NCBI RefSeq assembly: GCF_001650715.1
Contig: NZ_LWQT01000042.1
Span: 1 to 64,000, forward strand
DNA from: Paramagnetospirillum marisnigri
GTDB taxonomy: Bacteria > Pseudomonadota > Alphaproteobacteria > Rhodospirillales > Magnetospirillaceae
DNA: 64,000 bases
Direction of reading: 5' to 3'
The position numbers and the translations under genes are program-made. Positions 25,685-40,213 of the stretch are shown here, piece by piece (position 1 is the first letter of the stretch; the number at the start of each line of letters is the position of its first letter). The notes under the pieces were generated by a model. It was not told the origin of the DNA. It saw only the letters and a list, made by a program, of their open reading frames with translations, and did not search any database.

Positions 25685-27349
25685 ATGATCGACTACAAGA
25701 CTCCCCTGCCCGATATCCTGTTCACCCTGAAGCACGGCGCGGCGGCCGACCGGCTGGAGCACTGGGACGACGAACTGGCCTCGGATGTGCTGACCCATGC
25801 GGCGGCCATGGTCGACGGCGTCATCGCGCCGCTGGACCCCATCGGCGATATCGAGGGCACCCATCTGGTGGACGGCCGCGCCATCATGCCCAAACCCTTC
25901 GTCGAGGCCTATGCCCAGTTCCGCGACGGCGGCTGGCAGGGACTGGCGGTGGACGAGGCCCATGGCGGCCAGGGCCTGCCCCATATCCTGGCCTCGGCCC
26001 TGTCGGAAATGCTGTCGGGGGCCTGCATCACCTATCAGATGGTGCTGTCCCTGGCCCATGGCGCCATGCGTACCCTGATCGCCAGCGGCTCCCCGGAGCA
26101 ACGCGACCGATGGGTTCCCCGGCTGGCCTCGGGCGAGTATCTCGCCACCATGTGCCTGACCGAACCTCAGGCGGGCTCCGACCTGGGGCTGGCGAGAACC
26201 ACCGCCACCCCTCACCCTGACGGGTCCTGGCGCATTTCCGGCGGCAAGATCTTCATTTCCGGCGGCGACCAAAACCTGACCGATGGGCGCATCATGCATC
26301 TGGTGCTGGCCCGCACCCCCGGCGCCCCCCCCGGGGTCAAGGGTCTGTCGCTGTTCCTCAGCCCCTCCCACCTGCCCGACGGATCACGCAACGCCATCAG
26401 TGTCGTGCGGCTGGAGGAAAAGATGGGCATGCATGCCTCGCCCACCTGTCAGGTGGCCTTCGACGGCGCCGAGGCCGAAATCATCGGGGCGCCGGGCGAG
26501 GGGCTGGCCCGCATGTTCACCATGATGAATGCCGAGCGCCTGGACGTGGCGGTGCAGGGCGTCGGACTGGCCGAGGTGGCGGCGCAACGATCCTTGGCCT
26601 ATGCCGCCGAGCGCAAGCAGGGGCGCGCCGGTTCCGGGTCCGGCCCCGACCCCATCAGCCAGCACGGCGACGTGCGGCGCATGCTGCTGACCCAGCTGGC
26701 CCTTTCCATGGGCTGCCGCGCCATGGTCTACCGCACCCTGGTGGACCTTGAACTGGGGCGGACCCCGGCGCTGATGGAGCTGATGACGCCGGTGTGCAAG
26801 GCCTTCGCCACCGACGCGGCGCAGGAAGCCGCCAGCCTGGCCATCCAGATCCACGGCGGTTACGGCTTCCTGCGGGAATACCGGGTGGAACAGATCGCCC
26901 GCGATGGCCGGATCACCCCCATTTATGAAGGCACCAACGGCATCCAGGCCGCCACCGTGGCCGGTCGGGTCATCCGGCTGGATAATGGCGCCGCCCTCGA
27001 CCAGTTCCATGACGAGATCATCGACGCCATCTCCCAGGCCGGTCCGGAATGGGCAGAGGTGTTGAAGCGAGGCCTGTCGGCCCTGGATCGTGCATCCAAG
27101 GCCATGCTGGGCAGACGCGACATCGGCCTGACCGCCACCAGCTATTTGCGCCTGTTGGGCCTGCTGGCCTTCGGCGCCGCCTGGGCGCGGCTGGATGCCG
27201 CCGCCGGGCAAGCCCCCAATCCCAGCCGTATCCGTGCCGTCGCCGCCTTCGTCCGCGACTGGCTGATGGGCGAGGTGGATTTCCTGGCTGATCGATGCCA
27301 AAGCGGCATGGAACTGGCGGCGGCTCCCGAGGATGTCTTCACGCCTTGA
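25685..27349 (+). CDS. Acyl-CoA dehydrogenase (large DmdC-like type)
   Basis: The 554-residue FAD-dependent acyl-CoA dehydrogenase belongs to the longer subfamily with a C-terminal extension. Visible are CLTEPQAGSDLG (substrate/FAD contact), the middle beta domain with ISGGKIFISGG, and IHGGYGFLREYRVEQIARDGRITPIYEGTNGIQA, which contains the catalytic-Glu region YEGTNGIQ. The start at 25685 (MIDYKTPLPDILF) is the family's usual N terminus; the longer frame to 25505 overlaps thiolase and a repeat. In this island it could desaturate arylpropionyl-CoA to cinnamoyl-CoA, feeding the crotonase. Confidence 0.88.
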   Translation: MIDYKTPLPDILFTLKHGAAADRLEHWDDELASDVLTHAAAMVDGVIAPLDPIGDIEGTHLVDGRAIMPKPFVEAYAQFRDGGWQGLAVDEAHGGQGLPHILASALSEMLSGACITYQMVLSLAHGAMRTLIASGSPEQRDRWVPRLASGEYLATMCLTEPQAGSDLGLARTTATPHPDGSWRISGGKIFISGGDQNLTDGRIMHLVLARTPGAPPGVKGLSLFLSPSHLPDGSRNAISVVRLEEKMGMHASPTCQVAFDGAEAEIIGAPGEGLARMFTMMNAERLDVAVQGVGLAEVAAQRSLAYAAERKQGRAGSGSGPDPISQHGDVRRMLLTQLALSMGCRAMVYRTLVDLELGRTPALMELMTPVCKAFATDAAQEAASLAIQIHGGYGFLREYRVEQIARDGRITPIYEGTNGIQAATVAGRVIRLDNGAALDQFHDEIIDAISQAGPEWAEVLKRGLSALDRASKAMLGRRDIGLTATSYLRLLGLLAFGAAWARLDAAAGQAPNPSRIRAVAAFVRDWLMGEVDFLADRCQSGMELAAAPEDVFTP

Positions 27350-27568
27350 AGATTCCTGTGGGAAACTGGCCGAAAGCCTGGGGTATACGGTTGTATTGTT
27401 GACGGATTCACGAGACATTAGCACCCTGTCTGGCGCAGAACGCGCCGTACGGCGCCGTGCCGGGCAGATAGAATCATCTGGCGACCGACTGGTGGCGGCC
27501 CGAATTCAGGGTTGACGCCGTGGGCCGTCGTGGCATCTTTTCCGTTTCGACAGTCAATTGGGGGTCTC

Positions 27569-27844
27569 ATGAACAAGCAGGATCTGGTGAACAAGGTTGC
27601 CGAGCTGAGCGGTCTGTCCAAGGCGACGTCCGACAGCGTGGTCGATGCCACCTTCGCCGCCATTACCGCCGCTCTCAAGGCCGGCGACGACGTTCGCCTG
27701 GTCGGTTTCGGCTCGTTCTCGGTGACGCAGCGCGCCGCCAAGGAAGGCCGCAATCCCCGTACCGGCGCCACCATCAAGATCGCGGCCTCCAAGGCCCCGA
27801 AGTTCACCGCGGGCAAGGGCCTCAAGGACGCCGTCAACGGCTGA
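27569..27844 (+). CDS. hupB: HU-type DNA-binding protein
   Basis: The 91-residue nucleoid protein begins MNKQDLVNKVAELSGLSKA. The DNA-binding arm reads GFGSFSVTQRAAKEGRNPRTGATIKIAASKAPKF, and the end GKGLKDAVNG is canonical. The upstream 219 bp hold no gene that I see; the open frame to 27512 is an extension without a ribosome site. Confidence 0.95.
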   Translation: MNKQDLVNKVAELSGLSKATSDSVVDATFAAITAALKAGDDVRLVGFGSFSVTQRAAKEGRNPRTGATIKIAASKAPKFTAGKGLKDAVNG

Positions 27845-27874
27845 TCCTTACCCTTTTCCAGGGGTGGAATGCAA

Positions 27875-27906
27875 AAGGGCCCTCGGAGGAAACTCCGAGG
27901 GCCCTT
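27875..27906. terminator. Bidirectional intrinsic terminator between hupB and the chemoreceptor gene
   Basis: A perfect 14-bp stem (AAGGGCCCTCGGAG and its complement) has a GAAA tetraloop. On the minus strand it continues into TTTT, ending the chemoreceptor transcript; on the plus strand it follows hupB by 30 bases. Confidence 0.88.
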
Positions 27907-27930
27907 GGCATTTCAGCCTGAGATGGCAGA

Positions 27931-29619
27931 CTACATGCCCCTGACCTGACCGACGAAACGATCGACACCCTGGCGCAGGGAATCGGCCTCGCGCGCCAGT
28001 CCTCCCGCCGCCTCCAGCACGTCACGAGCCGCCTCCCCCGCCTCTTCCGAAGTCCGACTGACGGATTCGATATGGGTGGAGACATCACGCGCCCCGGCGG
28101 CCGCCTCGTTGACGTTGCGGGCGATTTCCTGGGTGGCCGCCCCTTGCTGATCCACCGCGTCGGCGATGGAAGAGGCAATCTCGTCCATGCGCCCGATGGT
28201 GCGGCCGATTTCCTCGATGGCGCCCACCGCTTCCCCGGTGGTGGTTTGGATCGAGGAAATCTGATTGGCGATCTCATCGGTGGCCTTGGCGGTCTGGCTG
28301 GCCAGATGCTTGACCTCGTTGGCGACCACGGCGAAGCCCTTGCCCGCCTCGCCGGCCCGCGCCGCCTCGATGGTGGCGTTGAGCGCCAGCAGGTTGGTCT
28401 GTCCGGCGATGTCGTTGATCAGGCTGACCACTTCGCCGATGCGGTTGGCGGCATCGGACAGGCCGCGAACCACGCCGTCCGTCCGGCGAGCCGCTTCCAC
28501 CGCCGAGCGGGCGATCGAGGTGCTTTGCCCAACCTGGGAACTGATCTCGCGGATCGAAGCCGCCAATTCCTCGGCGGCAGCGGCAACGGTCTCGACATTG
28601 GCGCTGGTCTGGTGCGCGGCGGCGGCGATGGTCTGGGCCTCATGGGCCGCGGACTGAACCGCGCCTTCCAGGGCCGAGGCGTTGTTGCGCATGCGCTCGG
28701 CCGACTGGCTGACCGTCTCGACGGTGGCACGGACCCCGCTTTCCAGATCCTTGGCCAAGCCGTTCAGGGTGGATTTGCGCTCGGCCTCGGCCTGTTCGCG
28801 CATGGCGGCGCGTTCCTCGGACATCCGCTTGACCTCGATGGAACTAGCCCGGAACACCTCGGCGGCACGGACCAGTTCGCCGATCTCGTCCTTACGCCCC
28901 GCCCCCTCGAACCGGACGCCGATATCCCCATCCGCCAGGGCGCGGATGCCATCGGTCAGCCCCTTCATACCGTTGACGATGCCATTGCCGATCCACCACG
29001 ACACCAGCAGCACGCAGAACAAGACCACCAGGGTAATACCACCCTGGGTGATCAGCTTTTCGCGGAAGGTACTGTCGACGTCATCCACATAGATGCCCGA
29101 CCCCACCAGCCATCCCCAGTCATCAAGGCCCTTGACGTAGGAAATCTTGGGAACCGGCTGATCCAACCCCGGCTTGGGCCACAGATAGGAGACGAAGCCA
29201 GCCTTGTCCTTCTTGACCACGTCGATCATCTCGGCGAAGAACGGCTTGCCGGACGGATCGGTCATCCCCATCAAATCCTTGCCCGTCATGTCGGGGCGCA
29301 TGGGATGCATCACCATCTTGCCGGCAATGCTGTTGATCCAGAAGTATTCCTTCTCCTCGTAGCGCATGGTCTTGACGGCGGCCATGGCGGCCTCCTGGGC
29401 GGCCTCGGTGGTCATGCGACCGGCCTTGGCCTCGCCCACATAAAAACCGATCAGGCTGTGGGCCGTCTCGACCACATGCCGGGTCTTGAGCTGACGGGTC
29501 TCCATCAGTTCCTGGCGCAAATTGCCCATGCTGGCCAAAATCAGACAGGCCATGCCAACCAGGGATGCCGCCACGATGACCAAAATCTTGGACTTGAAGC
29601 TCAGATTTTCGACCGTCAT
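27931..29619 (-). CDS. Methyl-accepting chemotaxis protein with single Cache sensor
   Basis: The 562-residue inner-membrane chemoreceptor has TM1 at about residues 10-30, then a periplasmic single-Cache (sCache_2) domain with [20 protein letters not shown] and [21 protein letters not shown]2 is near 190-210, followed by a HAMP segment and a signalling domain whose hairpin tip reads [40 protein letters not shown]. Such Cache domains often bind small carboxylates. The start at 29619 ([11 protein letters not shown]) is preferred to 29691 because it directly precedes TM1. It has its own terminator and is not next to che genes. Confidence 0.92.
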   Translation of the reverse strand: MTVENLSFKSKILVIVAASLVGMACLILASMGNLRQELMETRQLKTRHVVETAHSLIGFYVGEAKAGRMTTEAAQEAAMAAVKTMRYEEKEYFWINSIAGKMVMHPMRPDMTGKDLMGMTDPSGKPFFAEMIDVVKKDKAGFVSYLWPKPGLDQPVPKISYVKGLDDWGWLVGSGIYVDDVDSTFREKLITQGGITLVVLFCVLLVSWWIGNGIVNGMKGLTDGIRALADGDIGVRFEGAGRKDEIGELVRAAEVFRASSIEVKRMSEERAAMREQAEAERKSTLNGLAKDLESGVRATVETVSQSAERMRNNASALEGAVQSAAHEAQTIAAAAHQTSANVETVAAAAEELAASIREISSQVGQSTSIARSAVEAARRTDGVVRGLSDAANRIGEVVSLINDIAGQTNLLALNATIEAARAGEAGKGFAVVANEVKHLASQTAKATDEIANQISSIQTTTGEAVGAIEEIGRTIGRMDEIASSIADAVDQQGAATQEIARNVNEAAAGARDVSTHIESVSRTSEEAGEAARDVLEAAGGLAREADSLRQGVDRFVGQVRGM

Positions 29620-29875
29620 TCCGCCATGAACCCCACCATGCGACGGACCCGCCCGACGCGAAAGAGATTTTCTAAGACATCCATATGCCATTCGTCAATT
29701 GTGGACTTCACTAATTGCAATAGCCGCCAGGCCAGAGAGCCTACGGCAACTTCAATAACTGGTGTGACCACCAACATTTTCACAAAACAACCCGAAACAC
29801 ATTCGTTATCGCGTGATAATTTTTATCGAATATTTGATGGCTTTTTTTGATTTACTTATGAACTTGCAAATTGAA

Positions 29876-29901
29876 AGCCCGCACCCTGACGAGTGCGGGC
29901 T
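29876..29901 (-). terminator. Terminator of gltBD
   Basis: A nine-bp stem AGCCCGCAC / GTGCGGGCT with an eight-base loop lies 19 bases past the gltD stop; the minus strand continues TTTCAATTT. The 29702-29875 stretch beside it is unusually AT-rich and holds no gene that I can support. Confidence 0.8.
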
Positions 29902-29919
29902 GCATCTACAAGTTAAATT

Positions 29920-31338
29920 TCAGCACAACGGCAGGTCACTGCTTCCCATCAGGAAGGTATCCACAGCTCGCGCCGCCTGACGTCCTTCGCGAATAGCCCA
30001 GACCACCAGACTTTGACCACGGCGGATATCGCCGGCAGCGAATATCTTTGGATTAGATGTTTTGTATGTTTGAACATCCGCCTTCACGTTGCCGCGCGGG
30101 TCCTTCTCGATTCCCAGCCCGTCCACCAGCCCAAGGTGAACCGGATGGACGAAGCCCATGGCCAGCAACACCAGATCGGCCTCCAGCTTGAACTCGGTGC
30201 CGGGAATCTGTTGGAACTTGCCATCAACCTCGAAGCAGTCGAGGCCGACCACGCGGCCATTCTCGCCCCGGAAGGCGGCGGTGGAGACCGACCAGCGACG
30301 GGTGCAGCCCTCGTCATGGGAGGACGAGGTGCGCAGGCGATTGGGCCAGAGCGGCCAGGAGGTTCCCTTGTCCTCGGCGGCGGGCGGCTTGGGCATGATC
30401 TCGATCTGGGTGACCGAGGCGGCGCCCTGGCGGTTGGAGGTGCCGACGCAGTCGGCGCCGGTATCGCCGCCGCCGATCACCACCACCTTCTTGCCCGTGG
30501 CGAGAATATCCGCGCTGCCAACCGCCTCATTGCCCACCCGGCGGTTCTGCTGGGACAGGAAATCCATGGCGAAGTGGACGCCGTTCAATTCGCGGCCGGG
30601 CACGGACAGATCGCGCGGCTTTTCCGAACCGCCGGTCAGTACCACCGCGTCGAACCCATCCACCAGATCCTGGGCCGAGATATCCACGCCCACATGGACG
30701 TTGGCGCGGAATTCCACGCCTTCGGCCGCCATCTGGGCCATGCGGCGATCGATCACCGACTTGTCCAGCTTGAAATCGGGAATGCCGTAGCGCAGCAAGC
30801 CGCCCATCTTGGCGTTTTTCTCGAACAGAATCACCGCGTGACCGGCGCGGGCAAGCTGCTGTGCCGCCGCCATGCCGGCCGGGCCGCCGCCGACCACCGC
30901 CACGGTCTTGCCGGTCTTGGCCCGTGACGTGTCGGGCGTGATCCAGTCTTCGGCCCAGCCCCTCTCGACGATGGCGTGCTCGATGGTCTTGATGGTGACC
31001 GCCTCGTCGGTGAGATTCAGGGTGCACGATGCCTCGCACGGCGCCGGGCAGATCCGACCGGTGAATTCCGGGAAGTTGTTGGTGGAGTGCAGCACCTCCA
31101 GCGCCTCGCGCCAGCGGTTGCGGTACACCAGGTCATTCCAGTCGGGGATGATATTGTTGACCGGGCAACCCTGGTGGCAGAACGGAATGCCGCAATCCAT
31201 GCACCGCGCGCCCTGCTTCTTCAGGTCATCCTCGGACAGGGGCCGGGTGAACTCGCCATAGTGGCGGATGCGCTCCTCCGGGGCTTCATAGCCCGGGGTC
31301 TGGCGCTTGAACTCCTTGAATCCGGTCGGCTTTCCCAT
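29920..31338 (-). CDS. gltD: Glutamate synthase (NADPH) small subunit
   Basis: The 472-residue beta subunit feeds NADPH electrons to GltB. The N-terminal Cys clusters for [4Fe-4S] centres read [14 protein letters not shown] and CPAPCEASC. Two nucleotide-binding motifs follow: [21 protein letters not shown] (FAD) and [14 protein letters not shown] (NADPH). The start at 31338 follows GGGAGGG and lies one base after the gltB stop, so the two subunits are translated together. Confidence 0.95.
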   Translation of the reverse strand: MGKPTGFKEFKRQTPGYEAPEERIRHYGEFTRPLSEDDLKKQGARCMDCGIPFCHQGCPVNNIIPDWNDLVYRNRWREALEVLHSTNNFPEFTGRICPAPCEASCTLNLTDEAVTIKTIEHAIVERGWAEDWITPDTSRAKTGKTVAVVGGGPAGMAAAQQLARAGHAVILFEKNAKMGGLLRYGIPDFKLDKSVIDRRMAQMAAEGVEFRANVHVGVDISAQDLVDGFDAVVLTGGSEKPRDLSVPGRELNGVHFAMDFLSQQNRRVGNEAVGSADILATGKKVVVIGGGDTGADCVGTSNRQGAASVTQIEIMPKPPAAEDKGTSWPLWPNRLRTSSSHDEGCTRRWSVSTAAFRGENGRVVGLDCFEVDGKFQQIPGTEFKLEADLVLLAMGFVHPVHLGLVDGLGIEKDPRGNVKADVQTYKTSNPKIFAAGDIRRGQSLVVWAIREGRQAARAVDTFLMGSSDLPLC

Positions 31339-31339
31339 C

Positions 31340-35962
<4,623 letters not shown>

Positions 35963-36308
35963 CTTCACTCGGTTCCTTTTCGCCTCCGAGGAAACCCGAG
36001 GATTCCCGCGGAAAATCATCATATCCGTCCCTGCTGGCAGGCACGAAAACCCTTGCCCGATCCCAACGCCTGCGATCAGCCAAAGAAGCTTCATAGGGCA
36101 TTTCGTCGCCTTCGCCAAGCCTGGGAAACCAAAGCATTGCTTTCAGCACCGCCAAGGCCTTCCGCTCAGCCAAGTTTCGCTTTGCCCCCAAGGGTTATGA
36201 CGGTATTGTCGCAAGGGGTAGGACCATTGATCCTGGACGCCGCCGGTCACGTGGCATCGGTCGTGGTGAGGGCGAACAGAAGACGCGAATACGGACACCG
36301 ATAGTCAG
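35963..36308. other. Divergent intergenic region gltB / globin-like chemoreceptor
   Basis: These 346 bases hold no gene that I can support. They must contain the gltB promoter on the minus strand and the chemoreceptor promoter on the plus strand. I found no convincing -35/-10 pair, sigma-54 GG-N10-GC element or long inverted repeat. Confidence 0.5.
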
Positions 36309-37757
36309 ATGAGTGACGATTTCGAGCTTTTCGGCGATGAACCCGCGACCCCGGCGGCGCCAGCACCCGCTTCTACCGGCGGGGGAGACCTGTTCTTCGA
36401 CGATGATCCCGGCCCGGCAGTCGACGCCGTCCCCACTCTCAGCATGACCGAGCGGGTCGCCCAAAATCTGAAGCTGTTTTGCGTCGACAACACCGTCAAC
36501 ACGACCATCCGCGAGGCCTCGACCCAGGTGGTCGCCAGCATGGACGCGGTGGTGGCCGAGGCATTCGCCTGGGTGCAGCAATTTCCTCCCTTTGGCGAGA
36601 AACTGACCGATGATGCTCGCTCCACCCTGTCCGGCGTGCTGATCGAGCATTGGCGCAACCTTTATCGCGGCGAGTTCACCGCCGACTACAACGCCACCGC
36701 CCAACAGCTTGGCTTCATGCTGGCCTATATGGACCTGGGCGCCTCGTGGTACCAGGCCATGGCGGCAGCCGGATCGACCAAGGCGCTCTCCATCATTTTC
36801 AAGGGCAAGCGCGGATCGGAATCGGCGGCGACCGCCCTGCAACGGGTGGTGATGCTGGACCTCTCGGTGGTGACCCACGACTATTTCGCCGCCGCCACCC
36901 AGAACCGGGCCAAGGTCGCCCAGGACCTGGCCAATGCTTTCGAGAAGAGCATCAAGCTGGTGGTGGATGAAGTGGGCGCCATGGCCGTGGGGCTTAAAAG
37001 CCATTCCGACGAGATGCTGCGTCGCCTGTCCCATATGGACTTCGAGACGGTGAACATGGCCGCCGCCGCCGAGGAGGCCTCCTACAGCGTCGACAATATT
37101 TCCAATAATACCAACGAGCTGGCCACTTCCATCGCCCATATTCGCGATAACGTGGTCCGCACGTCCGAGGCCGCCGAGCAGGCCGCCGAGGCCGCCCGCG
37201 CCACCGACGCCGCCATGCGCCAGATGCTGGATGTGGCCAGCCGCATCGGCAAGATCGGCGAAACCATCGACACCATCGCGCGCCAGACCCGCATGCTGGC
37301 GCTGAACGCCACCATCGAGGCGGCCCGCGCCGGAGCCGCCGGCCGCGGCTTCGCCGTGGTGGCCCAGGAAATCAAGAACCTGTCGGAGCAGACCAGCCGC
37401 GCCACCAAGGAAATCGCCCATTCCGTCGCCGAGGCGGTGCAGGCGACCAATGAAGCGGTGCAGACCATCAACCGCACCGTGGATGCCGTGGCGGGTATCA
37501 ATCAGGTGGCTACCGAGGTCCGCCATTCGGTCGAGGCCCAGACCGGGGCGACGGCCACCATCGCGGGCCATGTGTCCGAGGCGGCCTCGGGTGCCAAGGC
37601 CGTGACCTCCTCGGTCAACAGCGCCATCGAGGCGCTGGGCGTGTCCAGCAGCGCCGCCAGCGAGCTGAACCGTTCCGCCGACGCCCTGTCCATCAAGGCC
37701 GCCATCATGCGGACCGAGGTAGACCAGTATCTCGACCGCCTCCACCATATGGGCTAA
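36309..37757 (+). CDS. Soluble chemoreceptor with degenerate globin-coupled-sensor (protoglobin-like) domain
   Basis: The 482-residue cytoplasmic receptor has no membrane segment. After an Asp/Pro-rich tail (1-45), residues 46-200 fit the HemAT-type protoglobin pattern: [14 protein letters not shown], then a helix ending [12 protein letters not shown] (137-148). Counting back nine residues from the conserved Trp147, the proximal heme His of HemAT is replaced by Leu138. Residues 220-480 form the signalling coiled coil with the tip [41 protein letters not shown]. Heme binding is therefore doubtful, and it may sense something else with the same fold. The domain call rests on alignment by eye. 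Confidence 0.82.
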   Translation: MSDDFELFGDEPATPAAPAPASTGGGDLFFDDDPGPAVDAVPTLSMTERVAQNLKLFCVDNTVNTTIREASTQVVASMDAVVAEAFAWVQQFPPFGEKLTDDARSTLSGVLIEHWRNLYRGEFTADYNATAQQLGFMLAYMDLGASWYQAMAAAGSTKALSIIFKGKRGSESAATALQRVVMLDLSVVTHDYFAAATQNRAKVAQDLANAFEKSIKLVVDEVGAMAVGLKSHSDEMLRRLSHMDFETVNMAAAAEEASYSVDNISNNTNELATSIAHIRDNVVRTSEAAEQAAEAARATDAAMRQMLDVASRIGKIGETIDTIARQTRMLALNATIEAARAGAAGRGFAVVAQEIKNLSEQTSRATKEIAHSVAEAVQATNEAVQTINRTVDAVAGINQVATEVRHSVEAQTGATATIAGHVSEAASGAKAVTSSVNSAIEALGVSSSAASELNRSADALSIKAAIMRTEVDQYLDRLHHMG

Positions 37758-37788
37758 TGTAGCGGACCATTTGACTTAAGGCCCGGCC

Positions 37789-38484
37789 ATGACCGAATCG
37801 GTGCAGAAGCGACGTGAAATGCTGGCGAGCACACCGCTGTTCTCCGCCATCCCCGCCGCCTTGCTCGACGAATTGGCGGTAAGGGCCAAGCCAGTCAAGG
37901 TCGATTCCCGCGAGATCCTGTTCTCCAAGGGAGACCCCGGCGATCGGCTGTATCTGGTCGCCAAGGGCCTGATCCGCATCGGCGTGCTGTCGGTCGAAGG
38001 CCGTGAGGTCACCTATGGCATGATCAAGCCGGGCGAGTTGTTCGGCGAGATCGCGGTGCTCGACGGCGGCGCGCGCTCGGCCGATGCCACCGCCATGGAG
38101 GCCAGCGAACTGCTGGCCCTGGAACGCAAGGACGTCAACGGCTTCCTGCAGCGCCATCCCATTCAGGCCCTGCACCTGATCAAGGTGCTGTGCGACCGGG
38201 TGCGTCGCGCCGACGATCTGCTGGAGGATGTGGTGTTCCTGTCGCTGCCGTCCCGGCTGGCCAAGCATCTGCTGATGCTGAAGTCCACCCTGTCCGGCGC
38301 CGAAGCCGCCAAGGGTCCCGCCACCATCCGCCTGTCGCAGCAGGAAGTCGCCGACCATTTGGGCATCAGCCGCGAAAGCGTCAACAAAGTGCTGTCCAAA
38401 TGGGAACAGGCCGGGGTGGTCACCCTGGGGCGCGGTCAGATCACGCTCGACAAGCCCGACGCCCTGGAAGATTTCCTGTCCTGA
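37789..38484 (+). CDS. Crp/Fnr-family transcription regulator, CRP-like recognition helix
   Basis: The 231-residue regulator has a cyclic-nucleotide-binding beta-roll at about 18-125. The phosphate-binding cassette GEIAVLDGGARSADA has Glu87, Arg96 and Ser97 at the cAMP-contact positions of CRP. A dimer helix follows, then a winged helix at about 178-225. The recognition helix reads SRESVNK (194-200), matching the Arg-Glu-...-basic triad by which CRP reads TGTGA. There is no N-terminal Cys cluster, so it is not FNR. A perfect TGTGA-N6-TCACA site lies 30 bases after its stop. cAMP as ligand is inferred. Confidence 0.88.
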   Translation: MTESVQKRREMLASTPLFSAIPAALLDELAVRAKPVKVDSREILFSKGDPGDRLYLVAKGLIRIGVLSVEGREVTYGMIKPGELFGEIAVLDGGARSADATAMEASELLALERKDVNGFLQRHPIQALHLIKVLCDRVRRADDLLEDVVFLSLPSRLAKHLLMLKSTLSGAEAAKGPATIRLSQQEVADHLGISRESVNKVLSKWEQAGVVTLGRGQITLDKPDALEDFLS

Positions 38485-38513
38485 CCCCACTTTGGGTCAT
38501 ATGCCCCGACTTG

Positions 38514-38529
38514 TGTGAGCCCCTTCACA
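38514..38529 (+). promoter_or_regulatory. Perfect CRP-type binding site
   Basis: TGTGA-GCCCCT-TCACA is centred at 38521.5. A -10-like TATAGT at 38551-38556 predicts a start near 38563, which places the site at -41.5, the class II activation position. Confidence 0.65.
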
Positions 38530-38562
38530 TACGCCCCTTGCCGCTCCGCCTATAGTCGGTTC

Positions 38563-38697
38563 CGTCACCGTATTCCAAGATCGGTCCCTCCTCCGAACGA
38601 ACGCCGATGAGGACTGACGACGGGCCCTGGGGTGTTATTTGGGGCACTACCTATGGGCAAAAGCCCCCGGCGCCGTGCATGCGACGGGGGCTTTTCT
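38563..38697 (+). ncRNA. Candidate CRP-activated small RNA (about 135 nt)
   Basis: The unit runs from a predicted start near 38563 to the intrinsic terminator AAAAGCCCCCG (38659-38669) / CGGGGGCTTTT (38685-38695). No open frame with a ribosome site lies inside. The first third contains CCCTCCTCC (38586-38594), an anti-Shine-Dalgarno-like stretch seen in base-pairing sRNAs of alphaproteobacteria. The end point is firm; the start depends on the predicted promoter. The terminator also serves the convergent ratA transcript. Confidence 0.5.
38659..38697. terminator. Bidirectional intrinsic terminator
   Basis: An 11-bp stem AAAAGCCCCCG / CGGGGGCTTTT has T-runs on both strands (TTTTCTTTTATTT on plus, CTTTTGCCC on minus), placed between the candidate sRNA and the end of ratA. 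Confidence 0.9.
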
Positions 38698-38702
38698 TTT
38701 AT

Positions 38703-39158
38703 TTATACCGAATGCGACCGCCCATCGGGTCCGTAGAGCTGCCGCGCCCGCTTCTCGAAGGCCGAGACCATCAGCTTGACCGCCTCGTTGAACAGGGCGC
38801 CGATCACGGTTTGCAGCAGCTTCGACTTGAACTCGAAATCCACATAGAAGTCGATCTCGGTGCCGCCATCGGGCTGCCGCCGGAAAATCCAGTGGTTGTT
38901 GAGATGATGGAACGGCCCGTCGGTATAGGTCACATCCACCCGCTCGGGGCCGGACAGGGTGACCTTGGAGGTGAAGCGTTCCCGGATCATCTTGAAGCCG
39001 ATCACCAGATCGGCGAAGAACACTTGGCCATCACGGCGACGAATGCGTGACGCCACGCACCAGGGCAGGAAGTCGGGATACTTCTCCACATCGGCCACCA
39101 GGGCGAACAATTGCTCCGGCGTATAGGGAAGGATTCGCTGTTCCGCATGGGTCGGCAT
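38703..39158 (-). CDS. ratA: RatA/COQ10-type START-fold ubiquinone-binding protein
   Basis: The 151-residue single-domain helix-grip (SRPBCC) protein has the N terminus [34 protein letters not shown] and the closing helix FNEAVKLMVSAFEKRARQLYG, both typical of bacterial COQ10 homologues. They bind ubiquinone and support respiration; the RatA toxin name comes from E. coli and may not describe function here. The ATG shares one base with the lipA stop, a conserved lipA-ratA pairing in alphaproteobacteria. Confidence 0.88.
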   Translation of the reverse strand: MPTHAEQRILPYTPEQLFALVADVEKYPDFLPWCVASRIRRRDGQVFFADLVIGFKMIRERFTSKVTLSGPERVDVTYTDGPFHHLNNHWIFRRQPDGGTEIDFYVDFEFKSKLLQTVIGALFNEAVKLMVSAFEKRARQLYGPDGRSHSV

Positions 39159-40099
39159 CAGTCCCCCATTCTCCTCAACCGCTCCGCCCGCAATTCCGCG
39201 AAATCCCTGTCGGCGTGGTGCGAGGACCGGGTCAGCGGCGTCGCCGCCACCATCAGAAAGCCCTTGGACCGCGCCACGGCGCGGTAATCATCGAACTCCT
39301 CGGGCGTCACGAAGCGGACCACCGCCGCATGCTTCAGCGTCGGCTGGAGGTATTGGCCGATGGTCATGAAATCCACCCCGGCCGAGCGCATGTCGTCCAT
39401 CACCTGCAGCACTTCCGCCCGCTCCTCGCCCAGGCCGACCATGATGCCGGACTTGGTGAAGATGGTTGGGTCAGCATCCTTGACCCTTTGCAACAGGCGC
39501 AGGGATTCGAAGTAGCGCGCACCAGGGCGGATGCCGGGATACAGGCGCGGCACCGTCTCCAGATTGTGGTTGAACACATCCGGCTTGGCCCGCGCGATCA
39601 CTTCCGGCCCATCGCCCTTGTCGCGGAAGTCAGGCGTCAGCACCTCGATGGAACAGTCGGGAGCGGCCGCCCGCACCTTCTCGATGCAGGCGACGAACTG
39701 GAAGGCGCCGCCATCGGCGAGATCGTCGCGATCCACCGAGGTGATGACCACATGCTTCAGGCCCATGGCCTTGACCGACTCGGCCAGGTTCTCGGGCTCG
39801 GCCAGATCGATGGCGCCCTTGGGATTGCCGGTCTTGACGTTGCAAAACGCGCAGGCCCGGGTGCAGGTATCGCCCAGGATCATGAAGGTGGCGTGCTTGT
39901 GCTTCCAGCATTCGCCGATATTTGGACAGGCGGCTTCCTCGCACACCGTGTGCAGGTTCTTTTCCCGCATCAGGCGGCGCACTTCCGCCGCCTCTTCCGA
40001 GGTGGGGGCCTTGACCCTGATCCAGGCGGGCTTGCGCGGGCTGATCTGGTCCGGCTTCTTGGCCTTTTCGGGATGGCGGAGAGGGGCTTTGTCGCTCAT
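39158..40099 (-). CDS. lipA: Lipoyl synthase
   Basis: The 313-residue radical-SAM enzyme inserts two sulfurs into octanoyl groups on E2/GcvH. Auxiliary cluster cysteines are in [12 protein letters not shown], radical-SAM cysteines in CTRACAFC, and the late Arg-Ser-Ser motif (TRSSHHAD) that binds the auxiliary cluster is present. It makes the cofactor for the lipoyl domains of PdhB and PdhC encoded just upstream on the same strand. Confidence 0.97.
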   Translation of the reverse strand: MSDKAPLRHPEKAKKPDQISPRKPAWIRVKAPTSEEAAEVRRLMREKNLHTVCEEAACPNIGECWKHKHATFMILGDTCTRACAFCNVKTGNPKGAIDLAEPENLAESVKAMGLKHVVITSVDRDDLADGGAFQFVACIEKVRAAAPDCSIEVLTPDFRDKGDGPEVIARAKPDVFNHNLETVPRLYPGIRPGARYFESLRLLQRVKDADPTIFTKSGIMVGLGEERAEVLQVMDDMRSAGVDFMTIGQYLQPTLKHAAVVRFVTPEEFDDYRAVARSKGFLMVAATPLTRSSHHADRDFAELRAERLRRMGD

Positions 40100-40177
40100 G
40101 GCTCGATATTGTCCTCTGCAGGAAAGAGGTCAAGGAAAAGCTCACCCCCCCGAATCGAAAAGGCCAGGAATCGAAAA

Positions 40178-40200
40178 CGCGGGCGAGACGCCCGCGCTCC
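40178..40200. repeat. Short palindromic repeat, relative of the 25617 element
   Basis: CGCGGGCG-AGA-CGCCCGCG is followed by CTCC, sharing the GCCCGCGCTCC end of the element at 25617-25669. It lies between lipA and lpd and could also stop lpd transcription. Confidence 0.65.
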
Positions 40201-40213
40201 GATCGAGGCTTGC

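Noticed and set aside
35963-36308. A sigma-54 promoter for gltB
   Set aside because: GG and GC dinucleotides near 36040-36060 are 13 bases apart rather than 10, so the element does not fit.
37789-38484. FNR-type oxygen sensor as identity of the Crp-family gene
   Set aside because: No N-terminal Cys cluster is present, and the recognition helix has the CRP-type Arg-Glu-Lys pattern.
38607-39050. A plus-strand frame crossing the sRNA candidate and ratA
   Set aside because: It runs through a strong terminator and then antisense to ratA, so it cannot be a normal gene; the region is better explained as a noncoding RNA and terminator.
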